Source: Streptomyces sp. MspMP-M5 (GTDB taxonomy: Bacteria; Actinomycetota; Actinomycetes; Streptomycetales; Streptomycetaceae). From it: 64,000 nucleotides of DNA. A program made the translations under genes and the position numbers. Location of the stretch: the NCBI RefSeq assembly GCF_000373585.1, contig NZ_KB891884.1, positions 72,452 to 136,451 of the forward strand, in the 5' to 3' direction. The notes under the pieces are model-generated. The model did no database searches. It was not told where the DNA came from and saw only the letters and a list, made by a program, of their open reading frames with translations. Below are positions 27,565 to 35,286 of this stretch, in pieces (positions within the stretch are counted from its first letter, which is position 1; the number at the start of each line of letters is the position of its first letter).

Positions 27565-28425
27565 TCAGGCCGTCATCCGCCCCTGCGCGACCAGGCGGTC
27601 CACGACCTGGCGATGGGCGGGCGCGCAGCGCTCGAAGGACTCCGCGCGGTCGAACCACGCGTACTCGGCGATCTCCCGGCCGGGCGCCGGCTCGATGTCC
27701 TGGGGGCCGCCGGTGAAGCAGGTCATGTGGAGCCGGCGGCCGTTCTTGCCGTGCGCGACGTCGTGGACGACGAACGCCTCCGACAGTTCTTCGGCGGCGA
27801 TCCGCAGCCCGAGTTCCTCGGAGAGCTCCCGGGAGAGCGCCTGGCGCGCGGTCTCCCCCGGCTCGTACTTGCCGCCGGGGAGGTAGAAGGTGTCGTTGCC
27901 CCGCGTCCGCACGCTCAGCAGCCGTCCGGCGCGCACATGCAGCCAGGAGACCGACCGCAGCGGCGCCTCGCGCTCCATGGTGAGCAGCGGGTGCCCGGTC
28001 CGGTCGTCGATCCGCCGCCCACCCTCGGTGAAGCCCAGGTGCGCGTAGAACCGCCGGGCACGGGCGTTCTCCTCGAAGACCTCCAGGGTCAGCGCGCCGT
28101 ACCGCGCGGCCGCGTGCTCCAACAGTTCCCGGCCGATGCCACCGCCCTGCGCCTCGGGCGCCACGAACAGCCCGCCGATCTCGACGGCGCGGTCACCGCC
28201 ACCGCCGACACCCAGCAGCCCGAGCAGTCCGGTGACGACCCCGTCGCGCTCGGCGACCCAGTTCTCCGCGCGGGCGAGATACACCTCGCGGAGGAGCCGG
28301 GCCCGCTCCCCTTCGCCTTCCCCCTCGATGAACGGATGCGCCTGCTGCGACGCCCTGGACCACAGGTCGCACACCGCGTCCTGATCTGCGTCGCGGTAGC
28401 GCCGGATGACCGTGTGACTGTTCAT
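27565..28425 (-). CDS. GNAT acetyltransferase - Nudix hydrolase fusion
   Basis: 286 aa from the ATG at 28425. Residues 1-150 form a GNAT domain with the acetyl-CoA loop 'VAPEAQGGGIGRELL' and 'LGFTEGGRR'. Residues 155-286 form a Nudix domain with a complete Nudix box, G-x5-E-x7-REL-x-EE-x-G, near residues 183-205 ('LPGGKYEPGETARQ' then 'SRELSEELGL'). The two modules are usually separate genes. Substrates are unknown. I see no frameshift at the junction, so the fusion looks genuine. Confidence 0.9.
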   Translation of the reverse strand: MNSHTVIRRYRDADQDAVCDLWSRASQQAHPFIEGEGEGERARLLREVYLARAENWVAERDGVVTGLLGLLGVGGGGDRAVEIGGLFVAPEAQGGGIGRELLEHAAARYGALTLEVFEENARARRFYAHLGFTEGGRRIDDRTGHPLLTMEREAPLRSVSWLHVRAGRLLSVRTRGNDTFYLPGGKYEPGETARQALSRELSEELGLRIAAEELSEAFVVHDVAHGKNGRRLHMTCFTGGPQDIEPAPGREIAEYAWFDRAESFERCAPAHRQVVDRLVAQGRMTA

Positions 28426-28631
28426 TCCGCCGACCGTAAACAGCCGGGGCCGCGGCGGCAAACCCATTCCCGTCCGGCGCCCGCCCCGGTCGGCAGGGGG
28501 ACCCGAGGGGGATCCCGGGTCCGACTCAAGGTGTACGCGAGTCCGTACCTGACGCGTACGGAACGGGCCGGAATCCGTGGGTGAATGGAGGCACGGAGCC
28601 GATACGGCCTACCGCACAAGGGGAGTTGACC

Positions 28632-28811
28632 ATGCAGTCCAGGACGCACACCGGCCGCCGCGCCCGCAATGCCGCCGTGCTGGCCCTGATCGTCGCCGCG
28701 GTCTGGGCGGGCGCCGCACTGACCCGTAGCGCCGCCGCACAGGCCGACCCGTCCGCACCGACCGGCCCGCTGGCGCACTTCAGCCGCGCGGTCGAGCTCG
28801 TCCGGGGCTGA
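28632..28811 (+). CDS. Small single-helix membrane or secreted protein
   Basis: 59 aa. The ATG at 28632 follows AAGGGGAGTT. A basic start (MQSRTHTGRRARN) precedes one hydrophobic stretch (about 14-30) and a short polar tail with 'SAAAQADPSAP', which could be a signal-peptidase site. No domain recognised. It converges on the first bkd operon, and the intervening hairpin carries two parS sites. Confidence 0.6.
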   Translation: MQSRTHTGRRARNAAVLALIVAAVWAGAALTRSAAAQADPSAPTGPLAHFSRAVELVRG

Positions 28812-28829
28812 GCAACGACAAGGGGCGGT

Positions 28830-28843
28830 GTTTCACGTGAAAC
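28830..28843. other. parS: parS site (left arm of hairpin)
   Basis: Exact GTTTCACGTGAAAC within the stem at 28822-28874. Confidence 0.93.
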
Positions 28844-28852
28844 GCACCGACC

Positions 28853-28866
28853 GTTTCACGTGAAAC
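28853..28866. other. parS: parS site (right arm of hairpin)
   Basis: Exact GTTTCACGTGAAAC, 23 bp from its partner. Confidence 0.93.
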
Positions 28867-28917
28867 ACCGCCCCCGCTGCCGTGACGGGCTCGGCCCGGC
28901 CGGTCAGTCCCGGCGGC

Positions 28918-30399
28918 TCACGCCCAGGTGATCAGCCGCTTGGGCCGCTCCAGGACCGCCGCGATGTCCGCGAGCAGCTTGGAGCCCAACTCGCCGTCGA
29001 TCAGACGGTGATCGAAGGAGAGCGCGAGGGTGGTGACCTGGCGCGGCTTGACCTTGCCCTTGTGGACCCACGGCTGGAGCTTGATCGCGCCGAAGGCGAG
29101 GATGGCCGACTCCCCCGGGTTGAGGATCGGCGTACCGGTGTCGACGCCGAAGACGCCGACGTTGGTGATGGTGACCGTGCCACCGGCCATCGCTGCCGGA
29201 GAGGTCTTGCCCTCGCGGGCCGTCGCCACCAACTCGGCCAGCTCGGTGGCGAGTTGCGGAAGCGTCTTGACGCCCGCGTCCTTGATGTTCGGGACGATCA
29301 GCCCGCGCGGGGTGGCCGCGGCGATGCCGAGGTTGATGTAGTCCTTGTAGACGATCTCCTGATTCGCCTCGTCCCAGGCGGCGTTGACCTCCGGGTGCCG
29401 CCTGATGGCGACCAGGAACGCCTTGGCGACCAGCAGCAGCGGGTTGATCCGCAGCCCGGCCAGGTCCGGGTCCTGCTTCAGCTCCTGGACGAGCTTCATC
29501 GTGCGGGTCACGTCGACGGTGATGAACTCCGTGACGTGCGGCGCGGTGAAGGCGCTGGCGACCATCGCCTGGGCGGTGGCCTTGCGCACGCCCTTGACCG
29601 GTACCCGGCGCTCGCGGGCGGCGTCGAAGGCGACGACGGGGGCCGCCGCCGGGACGCCCGCCTCGGGTGCGGCGGGGGCGACGGCCGGCGCCTCGGCCGG
29701 TGCGGCGGCCGCGTGGACGTCGTCACGGGTGATGACGCCGCCCGGCCCGGTCGGGGCGACCGTCGCCAGGTCGATGCCCAGGTCCTTGGCGAGCTTGCGG
29801 ACCGGGGGCTTGGCCAGCGGGCGTTCGCCGACCGGGGCCGAGGCGGCGGGCACCACGGGCGGCGCCGGAACGGCGACCGGGGTGGCGGCCGGCGCCGGCG
29901 CGGTCCGCCCGTTCAGCTCCGCCTGGAGCCCGGTGGTCACCGGCTCCGGCTGTGCGGGCACCGGCTGCGGCCTGCGCGCCCGGCGCTTGGTCGAGGACGG
30001 CGCGGCGCCGTAGCCGACCAGCACCGCCTGCCGGCCCTGCGGCTCGGCGTCCTCCTCGGCGTCCGCGGCGGTCGCCGCGGCCTCCGCGGCCTCCGCGGGC
30101 GGCACCTGGACGGGCCCGGCGCCGGGGTCGGTGTCGACCGAGATGATCACGGTGCCGACGTCGACGGTGGTGCCCTCGTCGAAGTTCAGCGTGTGCACCA
30201 CCCCGTCGTAGGGGATGGGGAGTTCGACGGCGGCCTTGGCGGTCTCGACCTCGCACACGACCTGGCCGTCGGTGACGGTGTCACCGGGCTGGACGTACCA
30301 CTTGAGGATCTCGGCCTCGGTGAGCCCCTCGCCCACGTCGGGCATCTTGAACTCGCGGATGCGCTGCGTGTTCGCGGCGCCGGCGGTCCCTGCAGTCAT
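28918..30399 (-). CDS. bkdC: Branched-chain 2-oxoacid dehydrogenase E2, cluster 1
   Basis: 493 aa dihydrolipoamide acyltransferase. Lipoyl domain residues 10-95 with the lipoylated Lys in 'ETAKA' near residue 54; Ala/Pro-rich linker; E3-binding domain about 195-235 ('VRKLAKDLGIDLATVAPTGP'); catalytic domain to the end with 'SFDHRLIDG' near 465 (HxxxDG active site). The ATG at 30399 has AGGAG at 10 nt and is preferred to the GTG at 30405. It sits 21 bp after the E1-beta stop. With E1-alpha and E1-beta it converts the 2-oxo acids of Val, Leu and Ile to acyl-CoAs, primers for branched fatty acids and polyketides. The E3 gene is not here. Confidence 0.95.
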   Translation of the reverse strand: MTAGTAGAANTQRIREFKMPDVGEGLTEAEILKWYVQPGDTVTDGQVVCEVETAKAAVELPIPYDGVVHTLNFDEGTTVDVGTVIISVDTDPGAGPVQVPPAEAAEAAATAADAEEDAEPQGRQAVLVGYGAAPSSTKRRARRPQPVPAQPEPVTTGLQAELNGRTAPAPAATPVAVPAPPVVPAASAPVGERPLAKPPVRKLAKDLGIDLATVAPTGPGGVITRDDVHAAAAPAEAPAVAPAAPEAGVPAAAPVVAFDAARERRVPVKGVRKATAQAMVASAFTAPHVTEFITVDVTRTMKLVQELKQDPDLAGLRINPLLLVAKAFLVAIRRHPEVNAAWDEANQEIVYKDYINLGIAAATPRGLIVPNIKDAGVKTLPQLATELAELVATAREGKTSPAAMAGGTVTITNVGVFGVDTGTPILNPGESAILAFGAIKLQPWVHKGKVKPRQVTTLALSFDHRLIDGELGSKLLADIAAVLERPKRLITWA

Positions 30400-30420
30400 G
30401 GTCACGACTCTCCTCAGCCC

Positions 30421-31404
30421 TCAGTACGCCAGCGCGCGGTCAACGGCGTCGAGCACCCGGTCCAGCCCCGGAAGGTACTCGTCCTCCAGCCTGGACGGCG
30501 GGTAGGGGGCGTGGAAGCCGCCGACCCGCAGCACGGGTGCCTCCAGGTGGTAGAAGCAGCGCTCGGTGATCCGGGCCGCGATCTCCGCACCGGAGCCGAA
30601 GAAGACCGGCGCCTCGTGGACCACGACCAGCCGGCCGGTCTTCTCGACCGAGGACTGCACGGTGTCGAAGTCGATCGGGGAGATCGAGCGCAGGTCGACG
30701 ACCTCGACCGACTTGCCCTCCTCGGCGGCGACCTTGGCAACGTCCTCGCAGACCTTCACCATCGGGCCGTAGCCGACCAGCGTGAGATCGGAACCGGTCC
30801 GGGTGACCCGGGCCCTGTGCAGCGGGTCCGGGATCGACTCGGTGTCCAGCCGCGACTTGTCGTGGTAGCGGCGCTTGGGCTCGAAGTAGATGACCGGGTC
30901 GTCGCCGGCGATGGCCTGCTGGAGCATCCAGTAGGCGTCGGAGGAGTTCGAGGGCGTGACGATCTTGAGGCCCGCGACATGCGCGAACAGCGACTCCGGG
31001 GACTCGGAGTGGTGCTCGACGGCGCCGATGCCGCCCCCGTACGGGATGCGGATGACGACCGGCATCTTGACCTTGCCGAGCGCCCGCGCGTGCATCTTCG
31101 CGAGCTGCGTGACGATCTGGTCGTAGGCGGGGAAGACGAAACCGTCGAACTGGATCTCCACGACCGGGCGGTAGCCGCGCAGGGCCAGACCGATCGCGGT
31201 ACCGACGATGCCGGACTCGGCGAGCGGGGTGTCGATCACCCGGTCCTCGCCGAAGTCCTTCTGGAGCCCGTCGGTGACCCGGAAGACGCCGCCGAGCTTG
31301 CCGACGTCCTCGCCCATGACGAGGACCTTGGGGTCGGCCTCCATGGAGGCCCGCAGCGATGCGTTGATCGCCTTGGCGATGGTGATCTTCTCGTGGACGG
31401 CCAT
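30421..31404 (-). CDS. bkdB: Branched-chain 2-oxoacid dehydrogenase E1 beta, cluster 1
   Basis: 327 aa transketolase-like subunit. Typical motifs: 'VMGEDVGKLGGVFRVTDGL', 'RIPYGGGIGAVEHHSES', 'SVEVVDLRSISPIDFDT' and 'RITERCFYHLEAPVLRVGG'. The ATG begins 2 bp after the E1-alpha stop, so the pair is coupled. It pairs with E1-alpha to form the thiamine-diphosphate site. Confidence 0.95.
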   Translation of the reverse strand: MAVHEKITIAKAINASLRASMEADPKVLVMGEDVGKLGGVFRVTDGLQKDFGEDRVIDTPLAESGIVGTAIGLALRGYRPVVEIQFDGFVFPAYDQIVTQLAKMHARALGKVKMPVVIRIPYGGGIGAVEHHSESPESLFAHVAGLKIVTPSNSSDAYWMLQQAIAGDDPVIYFEPKRRYHDKSRLDTESIPDPLHRARVTRTGSDLTLVGYGPMVKVCEDVAKVAAEEGKSVEVVDLRSISPIDFDTVQSSVEKTGRLVVVHEAPVFFGSGAEIAARITERCFYHLEAPVLRVGGFHAPYPPSRLEDEYLPGLDRVLDAVDRALAY

Positions 31405-31406
31405 GG

Positions 31407-32624
31407 TCAGTTCCCCTCCGCGGCGGCGTCGGCGTCGGCGAAGGACGCCTGGTAGGCGGCGAACTGCGCGCGCTCCTCGTCGACGAGCGCGTGCCCGTCG
31501 GCGTAGACGTTCTCGAAGATCGCCAGATGGTCCGGGTCGGGCATCGCCCGTACCGCGTCGCGGACCCGCTTGCCCAGGGTCTCGCTCTCCTCGTCGATCG
31601 CCGCGAGGAACGCGTCGTCGGCGATCCCCTCGGCCTCCAGGTACTTCCGCAGCCGCAGGATCGGGTCCTTGGCCTCCCAGGCCAGCCGCTCCTCGTCGGC
31701 GCGGTAGCGCGTCGGGTCGTCGGAGGTGGTGTGGGCGCCCATGCGGTAGGTGAACGCCTCGACGAGCGTGGGGCCTTGGCCCGTGCGCGCCCGCTCCAGC
31801 GCCGCCTTGGTCACCGCCAGGCAGGCCAGGACGTCGTTGCCGTCGACCCGTACGCCGGGGAAGCCGAAGCCCTGGGCGCGCTGGTAGAGGGGGACGCGGG
31901 TCTGCTTCTCGGTGGGCTCGGAAATCGCCCACTGGTTGTTCTGGCAGAAGAAGACGACCGGGGCGTTGTAGACCGCGGAGAAGGTGAAGGACTCGGCGAC
32001 ATCGCCCTGGCTGGAGGCGCCGTCGCCGAAATACGCGATGACCGCGGAATCCGCGCCGTCCTTCTGCACGCCCATCGCGTAACCGGTCGCGTGCAGCGTC
32101 TGCGAGCCGATGACGATGGTGTAGAGGTGGAAGTTGTTGCTGTTGGGGTCCCAACCGCCGTTGTTGACACCGCGGAACATCCCCAGCAGGTTCGTCGGGT
32201 CGACGCCGCGGCACCAGGCCACGCCGTGCTCCCGGTAGGTGGGGAAGACGTAGTCGTCGTCGCGCAGCGCACGGCCCGAGCCGATCTGGGCGGCTTCCTG
32301 GCCGAGCAGCGAGGCCCACAGGCCCAGTTCTCCCTGGCGCTGGAGAGTGGTGGCCTCGGCGTCGAACCGCCGGGTCAGCACCATGTCGCGGTAAAGCCCG
32401 CGCAGTTCCTCGGGAGAAAGATCGATCGCGTATTCCGGGTGCTCGACCCGCTTCCCTTCCGGGGTCAGCAGTTGTACGAGCTCGTCCTGCTCCGCCTGGT
32501 CCGGCCGGGCGCTGTTCCTGGCCCTGGACTGCGTCTCCTTTTTCGCCGGCGACGCCTTTTTGGCGGTGGTGCGCTTGCTGCCGCCGCGGGCGGTTTTCCG
32601 CTCGGCAGTGCCTTCCACGGTCAC
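31407..32624 (-). CDS. bkdA: Branched-chain 2-oxoacid dehydrogenase E1 alpha, cluster 1
   Basis: 405 aa. A Lys/Ser/Arg-rich N-terminal extension of about 45 residues precedes the catalytic domain. The thiamine diphosphate motif is 'GDGASSQGD...NN', followed by the phosphorylation-loop-like region 'YRMGAHTTSDDPTRYR'. First gene of the operon; decarboxylates branched-chain 2-oxo acids. It is about 51% longer-range divergent in character from the cluster 2 copy by eye only in the N-terminal part; the catalytic motifs are shared. The 307-bp gap upstream separates it from the divergent response regulator. Confidence 0.94.
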   Translation of the reverse strand: MTVEGTAERKTARGGSKRTTAKKASPAKKETQSRARNSARPDQAEQDELVQLLTPEGKRVEHPEYAIDLSPEELRGLYRDMVLTRRFDAEATTLQRQGELGLWASLLGQEAAQIGSGRALRDDDYVFPTYREHGVAWCRGVDPTNLLGMFRGVNNGGWDPNSNNFHLYTIVIGSQTLHATGYAMGVQKDGADSAVIAYFGDGASSQGDVAESFTFSAVYNAPVVFFCQNNQWAISEPTEKQTRVPLYQRAQGFGFPGVRVDGNDVLACLAVTKAALERARTGQGPTLVEAFTYRMGAHTTSDDPTRYRADEERLAWEAKDPILRLRKYLEAEGIADDAFLAAIDEESETLGKRVRDAVRAMPDPDHLAIFENVYADGHALVDEERAQFAAYQASFADADAAAEGN

Positions 32625-32931
32625 GTGCTGCTCCTCCGTCTGTCCGGCCCCCGGGGTCCGCCGGTGGCCGTTTGCGGCTCACCCGGTATCCGATACGGCG
32701 CACGGGGTGTGTGCGAACGCGGCCGGATCCGGGTGGAACAAAGCGCCCCGGAGTGGCCTGCTCATTGCACGTTACCCATTGTCAAAGCCGAAGTGGAAAT
32801 GGCGCTGACCTGCGATTTTGCTTGGATTTCCAAGTAAAACGCGAAGGCTGGGAACAACTCCTGGTCACAGCGTTGCAGGCCGCCGGGACAACGGCACGTT
32901 ATATCGGTGACCTGGAGCACGGGAAGAGTTG
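32625..32931. other. Divergent promoter region, bkd cluster 1 / response regulator
   Basis: About 307 bases between divergent starts, less GC-rich than its surroundings near 32790-32840, consistent with promoters. No clear palindrome or parS; no gene seen. Confidence 0.5.
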
Positions 32932-33609
32932 ATGTGTGAGACTGGAGAGGTGCGCGAAGACGGAAAAATCACTGTTTTCCTGCTCGATGACCACGAAGTG
33001 GTACGGCGGGGCGTCCACGAAATGCTGTCGGTCGAGGAGGACATCGAGGTCGTCGGCGAGGCCGGCACCGCGGCCGATGCCCTGGTCAGGATCCCTGCGA
33101 CGCGTCCGGACGTGGCCGTACTGGACGTCCGGCTCCCGGACGGCAGCGGCGTCGAGGTGTGCCGCGAGATCCGCTCGCAGAACGAGGACATCAAATGCCT
33201 GATGCTCACCTCGTTCGCCGATGACGAGGCCCTGTTCGACGCGATCATGGCCGGTGCGTCCGGTTATGTCCTCAAGGCGATCCGGGGCAGCGAACTGCTC
33301 TCCGCGGTCCGCGACGTGGCGGCCGGGAAGTCGCTGCTCGACCCGGTGGCCACCGCCCGGGTCCTGGAACGGCTCCGCGACGGCAACGCCGCGAAGGGCG
33401 ACGACCGGCTGGCCGGCCTCACCGAGCAGGAACGCAAGATCCTCGATCTGATCGGCGAGGGACTGACCAACCGCGTCATCGGCGAACGACTCCATCTCGC
33501 CGAAAAGACGATCAAGAATTACGTCTCCAGCCTGCTTTCCAAGCTCGGCATGGAACGCCGTTCGCAGGCCGCCGCCTATGTCGCCCGCATGCAGGCCGAA
33601 AGGCGCTGA
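32932..33609 (+). CDS. NarL/DosR-type response regulator (orphan)
   Basis: 225 aa. Receiver domain about 12-130: acidic pocket 'LLDDHE', phospho-acceptor Asp65 in 'VLDVRLPDGSG', and Lys115 in 'YVLKAIRG'. LuxR-type DNA-binding domain about 150-215 with 'LTEQERKILDLIGEGLTNRVIGERL' (shown shortened: EGLTNRVIGERLHLAEKTIK). It resembles DosR/DevR regulators. No sensor kinase is adjacent. The ATG at 32932 follows GGGAAGAG closely; a GTG at 32950 is possible. Confidence 0.92.
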   Translation: MCETGEVREDGKITVFLLDDHEVVRRGVHEMLSVEEDIEVVGEAGTAADALVRIPATRPDVAVLDVRLPDGSGVEVCREIRSQNEDIKCLMLTSFADDEALFDAIMAGASGYVLKAIRGSELLSAVRDVAAGKSLLDPVATARVLERLRDGNAAKGDDRLAGLTEQERKILDLIGEGLTNRVIGERLHLAEKTIKNYVSSLLSKLGMERRSQAAAYVARMQAERR

Positions 33610-33736
33610 CACGACGGAAAACCCCTGGTCCCGGCCGTGGAGGTGGTTGTTCCGCGGCAGGACAGGGACCAACGTCCCACCCACCGGGGGGCGGCCGTCC
33701 CTATCCGGCGCCGCGCCGAACGGGCAGGGTGTGTCC

Positions 33737-34153
33737 ATGCCCACCGACGTCTTCCGCGCCATCGAGCTGCTGAGCAGGACCCCCTACGGCCGGGTGTCGG
33801 CCAGCCGGCGGGCACTCCCCTTCACCACCGTCACCCGGCACCTCGTCGTCGACGACCGCGTCATCCTGCGGCTGCACCGCGGCTACGACTACCACCGGGC
33901 GCTGGACGGCAGCGTCGTCGCGTACGAGGCGGACAACGTCAACTGCGGTGCCCAGGACACCTGGTCCGTGCAGTTCACCGGCACCGCCCGGGTCATCGAG
34001 CCCACCCCGGCCGAGCGGGCGCTGTTCGGCCGCACCCCACGGCTGGCCGACGGGGAGCCGTACGACCCGGTCTTCCTGCGGATCGAGCCGGAGTTCGTGA
34101 CGCTGCATCACCTCACGGATGTCCCGGTCTTCGGATATGCACACCCTCTGTAA
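33737..34153 (+). CDS. Pyridoxamine 5'-phosphate oxidase family protein
   Basis: 138 aa split-barrel flavin-binding protein: 'YGRVSASRRALPFTTVTRHLVVDDRVILRLHRG', 'VVAYEADNVN' and 'WSVQFTGTARVIE' (first quotation to be read as motif positions 17-50). Proteins of this family bind FMN or F420 and often lie beside DosR-type regulators as part of the dormancy/low-oxygen regulon, which fits the neighbour at 32932. The ATG follows GGGCAGGG. Confidence 0.85.
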   Translation: MPTDVFRAIELLSRTPYGRVSASRRALPFTTVTRHLVVDDRVILRLHRGYDYHRALDGSVVAYEADNVNCGAQDTWSVQFTGTARVIEPTPAERALFGRTPRLADGEPYDPVFLRIEPEFVTLHHLTDVPVFGYAHPL

Positions 34154-34205
34154 GGCTTTCCGGGACACCCGCTCCACTGGGCGACGTTGATCTAACATCT
34201 GGCGC

Positions 34206-35249
34206 GTGCTGCGCTCATCTGTAGTCCGGTCGGCGACGACGCCCGACCGCGACACCCTCGGATCCCTGCTGCGCCACTACGACAGCGCCGGGGCACCGCT
34301 GTCCTGCGAGCCCGTCGCCGAGGGACTGCTCAACCACGGCTACTTCCTCGCCACCACCCGCGGCCGCTACTTCCTCAAACACCACCTCGACGGCGACCGC
34401 ACCGCCCTCGCCCGCCAGCACCGCGCCACCCGCCGCCTCGCCGGCCTCGGCCTGCCGGTCGTCCCGCCCGTCACCGGGGCCGGCGGCCGGACCTTCACCG
34501 TGCTGGACGGCCGCTGCTACGCCCTGCACCCCTGGATCGAGGGGCGGCACCGGACCGGCGGGGAGCTGACCACCGGTCAGTCCCGGCGGCTGGGCGCCCT
34601 GCTCGGGCGCGTCCACACCACGTTGGAGCGGGTCATGGCCGACGAGCCGGCGCCGCCGCGGCCACCTGGCACGGACACCGCCGCCGACCCCGAGCGGACC
34701 TTCGAGACGATCGACGAACTGCTGGCGCTGGCCCGCGGCGCCCGGCCGCGCACCAGCTTCGATGAGCTCGCCGAGCACCGCCTCCTGGAGCGCCGGGCCC
34801 TGCTGGAGCGGCAGGCGCACCGCCGCCCGGCACCTGGCGCCGAGCCCGCGGCGGGCTGGGTGCACGGCGACTTCCATCCGCTGAACGTGCTCTACCGCGG
34901 CTCCGAGCCGGCCGCGATCGTCGACTGGGACCGGCTGGGCGTCCAGCCCCGCGCCGAGGAGGCGGTACGCGCCGCCGCGATCTTCTTCGTCCGCCCCTGC
35001 GGGACGCTGGACCTGGCGAAGGTCGCCGCGTACGCGAGCGCCTACCGCGGGGTGTGCGGAGCCGGTGCCGAGGAGCTGGCCGCGGCCGTGCACCGGGTCT
35101 GGTGGGAGCGGCTGAACGACTTCTGGATGCTCGCCTGGCGCTACCGGCTCGGCGACCGGCGCACCGATCCGCAGTTCCCCGCGGCGGCCGCGCTGGCGGT
35201 GTGGTGGACCCGCACCTACCCCGCCGTGCGGAGGGCGTTCACCGGCTGA
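34206..35249 (+). CDS. APH/choline-kinase-like phosphotransferase
   Basis: 347 aa from a GTG. N-lobe with 'GLLNHGYFLATTRGRYFLKHH' as glycine-loop and lysine region, and catalytic loop 'HGDFHPLNVLY' near residues 220-230 with the metal-binding 'IVDWDRLGVQPRAEE' (DFG equivalent is IVDWD). This is the aminoglycoside/homoserine/fructosamine-kinase fold. The substrate could be a small metabolite; I see no link to an antibiotic cluster. Tail-to-tail with the kinase gene at 35287. Confidence 0.85.
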   Translation: MLRSSVVRSATTPDRDTLGSLLRHYDSAGAPLSCEPVAEGLLNHGYFLATTRGRYFLKHHLDGDRTALARQHRATRRLAGLGLPVVPPVTGAGGRTFTVLDGRCYALHPWIEGRHRTGGELTTGQSRRLGALLGRVHTTLERVMADEPAPPRPPGTDTAADPERTFETIDELLALARGARPRTSFDELAEHRLLERRALLERQAHRRPAPGAEPAAGWVHGDFHPLNVLYRGSEPAAIVDWDRLGVQPRAEEAVRAAAIFFVRPCGTLDLAKVAAYASAYRGVCGAGAEELAAAVHRVWWERLNDFWMLAWRYRLGDRRTDPQFPAAAALAVWWTRTYPAVRRAFTG

Positions 35250-35286
35250 CGCGGGCGAGGCTCCGGCCCCGCCCGCGGGCTTCCGG

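Larger units (their letters stand above)
28822..28874. terminator. Bidirectional terminator-like hairpin with parS in each arm
   Basis: Two 23-nt arms (28822-28844 and 28852-28874) are exact reverse complements separated by 7 nt. Each arm is GGGGCGGT followed by a whole parS. It lies between convergent genes, 11 bp after one stop codon and 44 bp from the other. Confidence 0.8.

Noticed and set aside
28882..31455. 857-residue plus-strand frame opposite the first bkd operon
   Set aside because: Antisense of bkdC and bkdB; typical high-GC artefact.
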